A DNA stretch of 7,806 nucleotides from an uncultured Rickettsiales bacterium. GTDB lineage: Bacteria > Pseudomonadota > Alphaproteobacteria > Rickettsiales > Deianiraeaceae. The first letter of the stretch is position 1. Every line of letters starts with the position of its first letter. Location: NCBI GenBank assembly GCA_946544555.1, contig CAMNMI010000042.1, positions 1 through 7,806 on the forward strand, written 5' to 3'. Shown here one piece after another: positions 1-5,107 of the stretch. Below the pieces are notes generated by a model. It made no database searches. It saw only the letters and a list, made by a program, of their open reading frames with translations, and was not told the DNA's origin. The position numbers and the translations under genes were made by a program.

Positions 1-102
1 TTTACTTCTACAGATTATGAAGGATTAGAAACTGACAAAGCGCTTGCAAAGAATGGTTTCTTGGCTGGAAAATTAGGTGTTGCATATTACTTTTCATTAT
101 AA
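1..102 (+). CDS. C-terminal end of a probable outer-membrane beta-barrel protein (5' end outside window)
   Basis: Frame 1 is open from the window edge for 33 codons and ends in TAA at 100-102. The last residues, GKLGVAYYFSL, alternate small or polar with hydrophobic and aromatic residues, as in the final strand of an outer-membrane beta-barrel of the porin or Opa-like surface antigen type. The chain ends in Leu rather than the usual Phe or Trp. The preceding residues (YEGLETDKALAKNGF) would fit a periplasmic turn. Only this fragment is visible, so the family cannot be set. The next gene starts 15 bases downstream on the same strand. Confidence 0.5.
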   Translation, partial: FTSTDYEGLETDKALAKNGFLAGKLGVAYYFSL

Positions 103-117
103 TATGTATAACTGCGT

Positions 118-777
118 ATGAAATGCAGTAGAAAAGATATTATCATATTATCAATAGGAGTTGTTATTTCAATGTTTCTTGCATATGTTATTCAAGCAGG
201 AATGAAGAAGCCGGCCATAATTAACACAAAAGATCCAGAAATTACAAAATTTGTAGATTATAAAGAACAGGATTTTTCAATAGGGAATAAAGATGCCAGC
301 GTCAAAGTCGTGTTCTATGGTGACTTTACATGTCATCACTGCATGCGTTTTATGCATGAAAACTTTGTTCGTCTGCGCGATGAGTATATCTTAACAGGAA
401 AAATCCAATTTATATTCAGGCCATTTATAACTACAAAGTCATCACTTTTTGGTTCACAATATTTGATGTGTAATACCGACAAAGATGACTATGTAAAGTC
501 CTATATGCTCTACGCAATGTTTGAAGACAAATGGATGATGAAAAAAGATTATGCAAATGCATTGCTTGCAATTGTAAGGAAAGAAGGATGGTCCACAGAT
601 GACGAGATGGTGAATTGCGTTAGTTCAACAAAATTACGCGATTATTTATTCGAACAGAACAACATTGCATATGAAAGACTTAACATAAAATCAACACCGG
701 CTATCTTTGTGAATTATGCTCATGCCACCGCTGACTCCTCTATTTTCAAAATGATAGATAAATTTTTGAAGAAATAA
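118..777 (+). CDS. DsbA-like thiol:disulfide oxidoreductase, membrane-anchored or exported
   Basis: This is a thioredoxin-fold protein of the DsbA family, which forms disulfide bonds in exported proteins. A short basic N-terminus (MKCSRKD) precedes a hydrophobic stretch at about residues 8-27, acting as signal anchor or signal peptide, so the catalytic domain lies in the periplasm. The strand VKVVFYGDFT leads into the active site CHHC at residues 72-75. The cis-proline loop is T193-P194 in STPAIFVN, and an inserted helical domain lies between. C118 and C167 are a second cysteine pair of the sort reported as a second disulfide in alphaproteobacterial DsbA proteins such as Wolbachia alpha-DsbA1 (recalled from the literature, not checked). 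The 219-residue length is normal. The active-site dipeptide is His-His rather than the Pro-His of E. coli DsbA. No clear ribosome site precedes the ATG. A DsbC/DsbG-type isomerase is less likely because there is no dimerisation domain. Confidence 0.88.
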   Translation: MKCSRKDIIILSIGVVISMFLAYVIQAGMKKPAIINTKDPEITKFVDYKEQDFSIGNKDASVKVVFYGDFTCHHCMRFMHENFVRLRDEYILTGKIQFIFRPFITTKSSLFGSQYLMCNTDKDDYVKSYMLYAMFEDKWMMKKDYANALLAIVRKEGWSTDDEMVNCVSSTKLRDYLFEQNNIAYERLNIKSTPAIFVNYAHATADSSIFKMIDKFLKK

Positions 778-785
778 AAATATCA

Positions 786-813
786 TTGACAAACCATTTT
801 TAAATGCTATAAT
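786..813 (+). promoter_or_regulatory. Near-consensus sigma-70 promoter for the 827-1792 gene
   Basis: TTGACA at 786-791 and TATAAT at 808-813 are separated by 16 bases; both hexamers are perfect. Transcription would start near 819-822. This rules out the ATG at 812, which lies inside the -10 box, and leaves the ATG at 827 only a few bases from the 5' end. The mRNA would be leaderless or nearly so. Confidence 0.72.
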
Positions 814-826
814 GGTGTATGCAATT

Positions 827-1792
827 ATGAGCTATAACGATGAGATAAAAAGTCAAATGCATGGTGCACCGTATAGGATTAATTCCAGTGGCATAAATAG
901 CGATATAGAATCATCGTCAGCAACTCGTTATAATGTTTCTATTGACCCAAATGAGCAGAAAAAAATAATCAAAGATATAGAGGGTTTGGAAAAGGAAGAA
1001 AGTTTTGCTAAAAGACACCCTACTTTGGTAAAATTATTAACCATAGCCACAATTGTATTGGTTGTTGGAATTATTATTTTATCGGTAATGAAAGTTGCCA
1101 AAAACATAAAACAATCAAAACAAGAAGAAAAAATTCAATCAAAGGAAAACGACAAAAAAGATTGGCAAGATTGTAAAGATAAAAAAGCAGAAATTGAGAA
1201 AACACCCGAAGCGGAAAGGACACAAGAACAAAAAGATCAACTTGCATTATACAACGAAAAAATAAATAAATACGAAGCTTCATATGGCTCTCCGGCGAAA
1301 CTTGATGATCAACTTGAGAGTTTAAGAAATGAAAGTGTTACAGCAACTGGGAGTAAATCTGCAGATACTGCTATTAAAGCCGTTGGTATAACCGCTACTA
1401 CTCTTGGTGCAATTGGTACTGCAGCTGGTATCGGTGCCGCAATATACAAGTCTTCAAAAGACAGCAATAGTGCAGAACAGCTGATGGACTTCAATAAAGA
1501 TAATTTGTCAGAAACAATTGCCACAAATAGAGAGTTGCAAAGTATTTATAGTAGCGGTGTTAAAGAAATAGCCAGTGAAAATATAGTCAATAAGAAAAAT
1601 TTTGTTAAAGAATCAGGCAATCAATACATCAAAGGTGTAAAAGCCGGCAAATATCAATTTAACACAAGAGATGTAGTCGGGTTTGGAGACGATATACCTA
1701 TAAGAGATGTAAATGAAGGCAGACCAAGCAATAGTTTGGACACAATTGCATCTCTTTCAACAAATGTCAGTCAATCAAATAGTATATCCTAA
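827..1792 (+). CDS. Hypothetical membrane protein with a charged middle region and a Gly/Ala-rich second hydrophobic segment
   Basis: I do not recognise this 321-residue protein. I place the start at ATG 827 (MSYNDEIKSQ) because the in-frame ATG at 812 overlaps the -10 box. A polar N-terminal region of about 65 residues precedes a strong membrane segment (about residues 67-91, LLTIATIVLVVGIIILSVM). Then come about 60 residues very rich in Lys, Glu and Gln, likely helical or coiled coil. A second, glycine/alanine-rich hydrophobic stretch (about 181-207, GITATTLGAIGTAAGIGAA) resembles glycine-zipper segments that pack in membranes. The C-terminal 110 residues are polar, with many Asn and Ser. 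This architecture is seen in secreted effectors and envelope proteins of host-associated bacteria, but nothing here proves such a role. Its stop codon overlaps that of the convergent pseudouridine synthase gene. Confidence 0.75.
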   Translation: MSYNDEIKSQMHGAPYRINSSGINSDIESSSATRYNVSIDPNEQKKIIKDIEGLEKEESFAKRHPTLVKLLTIATIVLVVGIIILSVMKVAKNIKQSKQEEKIQSKENDKKDWQDCKDKKAEIEKTPEAERTQEQKDQLALYNEKINKYEASYGSPAKLDDQLESLRNESVTATGSKSADTAIKAVGITATTLGAIGTAAGIGAAIYKSSKDSNSAEQLMDFNKDNLSETIATNRELQSIYSSGVKEIASENIVNKKNFVKESGNQYIKGVKAGKYQFNTRDVVGFGDDIPIRDVNEGRPSNSLDTIASLSTNVSQSNSIS

Positions 1793-2568
1793 AAACATTC
1801 CTTCACACAACCACTTGGCAATCCATTAAGTCGATAATCTCCATATTGTGTTCTTGTTAATTTTACAACACGCAAACCAAAATGCCACATTACACGTCGG
1901 ATTTCGTTGTTTTTTCCTTCAAAAATTATAATTTTTAGCATATGATATGATTTTTTCACACCAACATTTTTGCTTTCTTCAAGAAAAACCAGCATTTTGC
2001 CGTATTCAATTCCTTCAATTTTGATGCCATTTTTCAAGTCGGCAAGTTGTTCTTTTTTCTTGTCATCCAGCTCGCCGAGCACACGAGCGTAATAAACGCG
2101 CTTCAATTTTGTCTTCGGCATTTCCATTTTGCGAGCAAATTCACCATTGTTTGTTAATAAAATCAGACCTTCCGTATTCATGTCAAGACGACCAATCGTC
2201 ATTAAGCGCCCGAATTTACTTGGTATCAGTTCAAAAATTGTCTTGCGCCCCTGTGGATCTTTGTTTGTGGTGACATATCCAGACGGTTTGTTCATCATGT
2301 AGATTTTTGTCTTTATTGGTTTATTGGCAACCGCTTTTTCATTTACGGCAATCTCGTCATCATAGCTCACCAACTGCGTTAAATCACGGCATTCAATGTT
2401 GTTGACTTTGACTTTACCATCCATGACAAGTTTTTCAGCGTCTCTTCTGCTTGCTATACCAAGGATGGCTAATCTTTTTGCTATCCTGTCCTTCTCGTTT
2501 TTCTTTTCAAAACCTCTTTTTTTCTTTGGATTGCTAAATCTTTTTTTACCAAACTTGTTAGGTTTCAT
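1789..2568 (-). CDS. rluB: RsuA/RluB-family 23S/16S rRNA pseudouridine synthase
   Basis: This enzyme isomerises uridine to pseudouridine in ribosomal RNA, and the RluB/RsuA family is clear. After a very basic tail of about 25 residues, an S4 RNA-binding domain covers about residues 28-72 (RIAKRLAILGIASRRDAEKL). The catalytic domain has the KPSG motif at 94-97 and GRLDMNTEGL at 126-135, where D129 is the expected catalytic aspartate. EGKNNEIRRV follows at 217-226, and LTRTQYGDYRL near the C-terminus. The 259-residue length is typical. RluB (23S U2605) is the most likely member, but RsuA or RluE/F specificity cannot be excluded from sequence. The gene is transcribed divergently from trcR, and its TAG stop overlaps the stop of the convergent upstream gene. 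Confidence 0.93.
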   Translation of the reverse strand: MKPNKFGKKRFSNPKKKRGFEKKNEKDRIAKRLAILGIASRRDAEKLVMDGKVKVNNIECRDLTQLVSYDDEIAVNEKAVANKPIKTKIYMMNKPSGYVTTNKDPQGRKTIFELIPSKFGRLMTIGRLDMNTEGLILLTNNGEFARKMEMPKTKLKRVYYARVLGELDDKKKEQLADLKNGIKIEGIEYGKMLVFLEESKNVGVKKSYHMLKIIIFEGKNNEIRRVMWHFGLRVVKLTRTQYGDYRLNGLPSGCVKECF

Positions 2569-2611
2569 ACCTGAAACAGAAAACAGAAGTTATTATTTGC
2601 AAGCACTTGGA

Positions 2612-2640
2612 TTAATAATTTGACTTTTTTTACTTGACAA
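2612..2640 (-). promoter_or_regulatory. Candidate promoter of the pseudouridine synthase gene, sharing its -35 site with the trcR side
   Basis: Read on the minus strand, TTGTCA (2640-2635) is followed after 17 bases by TATTAA (2617-2612), about 44 bases upstream of the ATG. On the plus strand the same bases form TTGACAA (2634-2640), pointing toward trcR, for which I find no -10 box at normal spacing; TCTACA at 2660-2665 would need a 20-base spacer. The two promoters would share one -35 site. Confidence 0.4.
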
Positions 2641-2683
2641 TAAACAAAGTAATAATTGCTCTACAAACAACAAGTTTAAACTT

Positions 2684-3322
2684 ATGACAAGCAAGAAGAA
2701 TACAAAAAAAACAGAGAAAATTGTGCGCGGAAACGGCGTTATATCCCCACTTGCAACAGCTGTTTGGTTGGTTGACAACACTTCATTAACATTCAAACAA
2801 ATTGGTGATTTCTGCGGCTTTGATGAGAAGGAAGTCCAGTCAATCGCAGATGGTTTAATTGCAAACAATGTCATGCCACTAAACCCAATTAAAGTCGGAA
2901 ATTTGTCAGCAGAAGAGATAAAAGCTCGCGAGGAAGACGGTAAGCCGCTGAAAAACTCATTTGATTTATTGAAAGGGTTGGATATCAAAATACAAAAGCA
3001 GAAAAAATACATCCCAGTCATTCAACGAAGGAGCCGTCCAGAAGCGGTTTTGTGGCTATTGCAATATGCACCTGATCTTCTTGACTCACAAATTATAAAA
3101 CTCGTCCGTACGACAAAAAACATGATACAAATGATACGCGATAAAGTATATGATGGCTACAATGAACTCGTTGCAAAAGACCCAGTGATTATCGGTTTTT
3201 GTACACAAAAAGAGTTAGATTTTGAGGTTGAAAAGGCAAGGACAAAAAAAGAGCAACTCCTTGAAGAAGAGGCCAAAGCAAAAGAAAGAAAAAAGAAGAG
3301 AGCGGCAACAAAAAAGAAATAA
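2684..3322 (+). CDS. trcR: TrcR-type cell-cycle transcriptional regulator (DUF1013 family)
   Basis: The core matches the alphaproteobacterial DUF1013 family, annotated as cell cycle transcriptional regulator TrcR after the Caulobacter protein. The signature ATAVWLVDNTSLTFKQIGDF at residues 24-43 begins a helix-turn-helix-like unit ending in IADG. A second unit covers about 118-154 (RPEAVLWLLQ, then SQIIKLVRTT and IQMIRDK). The conserved DPVIIGFCTQKELD follows at 166-179. It is expected to act as a DNA-binding regulator in the cytoplasm. This copy has an N-terminal extension of about 18 basic residues and a C-terminal tail of about 30 residues that is almost all Lys, Glu, Arg and Ala. The length is 212 residues. 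The next gene starts one base after the stop, so the two are almost surely co-transcribed. No Shine-Dalgarno site is visible. Confidence 0.9.
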   Translation: MTSKKNTKKTEKIVRGNGVISPLATAVWLVDNTSLTFKQIGDFCGFDEKEVQSIADGLIANNVMPLNPIKVGNLSAEEIKAREEDGKPLKNSFDLLKGLDIKIQKQKKYIPVIQRRSRPEAVLWLLQYAPDLLDSQIIKLVRTTKNMIQMIRDKVYDGYNELVAKDPVIIGFCTQKELDFEVEKARTKKEQLLEEEAKAKERKKKRAATKKK

Positions 3323-3323
3323 T

Positions 3324-4019
3324 ATGTCAAAAAAAAATTTTAAAAAAATACGTTTTCGTCATTACAATAATAATTCAATACAAGAAAAAAGTGATAATGA
3401 ATTATCATTTTTAGAGTTCTTCTTAAAAAGAAAGTTTATGGCATTTTTTTCTTTTATATGCATTATCATGCTCATATTAGGTGTTATAAACATCAAAACC
3501 GTGATTGTAAAGGCCAAATCAGTGGTTATGGCACATGAAATTTACAAAAAATATAACGTCAAAATTAGCCCTCGTTATGTTGAAGACATAAGTAAATACG
3601 AGATAAAAGATGTAGATGTTTGTGATCTAAAACTCTGCTCGTGGGAAAAAGATGACTGCACCGAATGGGTCAGTGTTTGTTCGCAGAAAAACCCACATCT
3701 AAGATACCTTCAGGGCGATAAAAAACCATATTTACACCGTTTAGAACTCTGCACAAGCAGGTCAACCGACAGATTTGATAAGCTGATCAAAAGTATGAAC
3801 GAGAAGGGTTATGATCCGTCAAAGAATATAATTCGCGTTTGGCCAAACATGCAAATTCACAACGGCCAACATCGCGCAAGTTGGGTTGCATGGAAATATG
3901 GCAAGGGCTTTAAGATGAAGGTATTGATGGTTTATTATCCTGATGAAGAAACGCGCGAAAAGCACAATATGGATAAAATTGGCGAGCAATCTATTCAGGC
4001 ACAGAGAAAAAAGAAGTAG
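3324..4019 (+). CDS. Membrane-anchored protein with a ParB/sulfiredoxin-like domain (GQHR motif)
   Basis: I start this 231-residue protein at ATG 3324, one base after the trcR stop; an in-frame ATG at 3222 lies inside trcR and would add only a shadow of its lysine-rich tail. A basic N-terminus is followed by one membrane segment at about residues 37-62. Five cysteines lie close together (C100, C105, C112, C119, C143). The C-terminal part reads RFDKLIKSMNEKGYD, then IIRVWPNMQIHNGQHRASW, then a YG and a final beta strand KMKVLMVYY. This resembles the ParB N-terminal/sulfiredoxin superfamily, where a G-x-[HR]-R motif binds a nucleotide phosphate; here it is GQHR at 181-184. Related stand-alone domains occur near surface-polysaccharide genes. 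No helix-turn-helix is present, so it is not a partitioning ParB. Its function is unknown, and which side of the membrane the domain faces is unclear. Confidence 0.8.
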   Translation: MSKKNFKKIRFRHYNNNSIQEKSDNELSFLEFFLKRKFMAFFSFICIIMLILGVINIKTVIVKAKSVVMAHEIYKKYNVKISPRYVEDISKYEIKDVDVCDLKLCSWEKDDCTEWVSVCSQKNPHLRYLQGDKKPYLHRLELCTSRSTDRFDKLIKSMNEKGYDPSKNIIRVWPNMQIHNGQHRASWVAWKYGKGFKMKVLMVYYPDEETREKHNMDKIGEQSIQAQRKKK

Positions 4020-4112
4020 TTCTTATTCTAATTTAACTATATGTTAACGAAGAAACTGTAGTCAAAATCAAGTCAACATAGAGATAGAAAAAAAATATTG
4101 TAGATAAAATCA
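4020..4112. other. Intergenic stretch with a weak hairpin
   Basis: Between the ParB-like gene and the tRNA promoter region I see only a short inverted repeat, TTAAC-TATAT-GTTAA, near 4030-4047, and partly matching flanks (AGTTCTT and AAGAAACT). No run of T follows, so it is a poor intrinsic terminator. I see no gene here. Confidence 0.4.
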
Positions 4113-4133
4113 CTTGACAACTATATTTATAAT
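4113..4133 (+). promoter_or_regulatory. Candidate promoter elements for tRNA-Gly
   Basis: CTTGACA at 4113-4119 matches the alphaproteobacterial -35 preference CTTGAC, and a perfect TATAAT lies at 4128-4133, but only 8 bases separate them. Either the TATAAT is used without this -35, giving a start near 4140, or the TTGACA is used with a degenerate -10 around 4137-4142, just before the tRNA. I cannot choose between them. Confidence 0.35.
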
Positions 4134-4150
4134 CTTCTCATCAATAAGAT

Positions 4151-4224
<74 letters not shown>

Positions 4225-4231
4225 TTTTTTT
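4225..4231 (+). terminator. T7 tract directly after the tRNA
   Basis: Seven T residues follow the CCA end at once. The tRNA T arm and acceptor stem in front of them could act as the hairpin of an intrinsic terminator, or the tract may simply be the trailer cut off by RNases. If it terminates fully, the next gene needs another promoter, and I see none in the seven bases available. Confidence 0.3.
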
Positions 4232-5020
4232 GTGAGGGTATTTTCAGCAGGTACATTGTTGTTATCTATAATATTAAATGTAGGTTTATTTATTCCCGCA
4301 GAAGCTAAAACCGACTGCAAAGAGGAACGAGAGAATTTGTGTCCACGAGATCATTTTTCTTCACGTTCAGAAAGAAAAACATGTCTGATGAATGCAATAA
4401 ATTCGCTTCCAGAGAAGTGCAGAGGCGCACTTACACATTCAATGTCAAACGGATTTGTCAATAACAGCAGCAATTTTTCACAGCTTTGCGCAGCAGAAAT
4501 AAGGAAATTTTGTCCTACAAAAAGATCTGGTCGCAACATGGTTGCTGGCTCTGAAAGCGCATGCAAACACACTCTAAAACGTGCACTCAAAAGACATGGA
4601 TACTACTACATATCAGAACATTGCCGCACTGCGCTCACGGATGGCAAAGACATAAAAATTCATCGCCACAACACTGGATATGTTTATTACACTACTAAAC
4701 AAAACAAAAATCCACTTAATAAGGAATTAATAGTTGGTAATTTCTATACTAAAAATAGTAATAAAATTGACACACAATCGTCATTTACTAATAAAAACAA
4801 TGATAGTCAAACCAACAACGGCCAATATACTGGCTCACCAATTGCAACAACTCAGAGTAAAGGCACGCAAATGAATACATACATTACTCTATCTAACGGA
4901 ACTCAAGTATCGGTTTATCGTTATAATGAATTTATAAAAGATCACCAAGAAGTACTTCGCAAACTAACAAACGATGAGCGTGATAAATATATTAATGAAT
5001 ACTTTTTAGCTTATAGTTGA
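4232..5020 (+). CDS. Secreted protein with two GLG1-type cysteine-rich repeats
   Basis: The 262-residue product has a signal peptide: MRVFSAG, a hydrophobic core LLLSIILNVGLF, and a likely cleavage AEA|K after residue 25. The mature N-terminal half holds two cysteine-rich repeats. C29, C37, C51 and C63 have spacing x7-x13-x11, with CLMNAINSLPEKCRGAL at the end. C86, C94, C111 and C131 have spacing x7-x16-x19. This matches the cysteine-rich repeat of the eukaryotic Golgi protein GLG1, also found in bacterial secreted proteins of unknown role. The rest is a low-complexity Asn/Thr/Gln-rich region and a polar C-terminal helix. All eight mature cysteines fall in the repeats, so they are likely disulfide-bonded. 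The start is GTG 4232, seven bases after the tRNA. TTG 4256, with AGCAGG just upstream, is an alternative but would lose the only basic residue of the signal peptide. Confidence 0.78.
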   Translation: MRVFSAGTLLLSIILNVGLFIPAEAKTDCKEERENLCPRDHFSSRSERKTCLMNAINSLPEKCRGALTHSMSNGFVNNSSNFSQLCAAEIRKFCPTKRSGRNMVAGSESACKHTLKRALKRHGYYYISEHCRTALTDGKDIKIHRHNTGYVYYTTKQNKNPLNKELIVGNFYTKNSNKIDTQSSFTNKNNDSQTNNGQYTGSPIATTQSKGTQMNTYITLSNGTQVSVYRYNEFIKDHQEVLRKLTNDERDKYINEYFLAYS

Positions 5021-5062
5021 TTTTTCTTTTAATAAAATTTTTTGCTATGTTCTATAAACTGC

Positions 5063-5101
5063 TTGACAATTACAATTATTTATTTACTCAAAAAGTATAG
5101 T
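5063..5101 (+). promoter_or_regulatory. Possible promoter elements ahead of the restriction-modification gene
   Basis: A TTGACA box is at 5063-5068 and a TATAGT at 5096-5101, but they are 27 bases apart, too far to act as one ordinary promoter. If TATAGT is the -10 element, transcription would start at about the GTG at 5108, giving a leaderless message like that of the 827 gene. I see no good -35 at normal distance from it. Confidence 0.25.
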
Positions 5102-5107
5102 TCAAAT

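Noticed and set aside
2593..3021. Minus-strand open frame antisense to trcR
   Set aside because: It overlaps the recognised DUF1013 core on the other strand and has no family features.
3222..3323. N-terminal extension of the ParB-like protein
   Set aside because: These 34 codons are the trcR lysine-rich tail in another frame; ATG 3324 right after the trcR stop is the more natural start.
5047..5100. Small ORF of 17 codons (ATG to TAG) upstream of the repeat
   Set aside because: No ribosome site, low-complexity product, and it lies across the TTGACA box; nothing supports translation.
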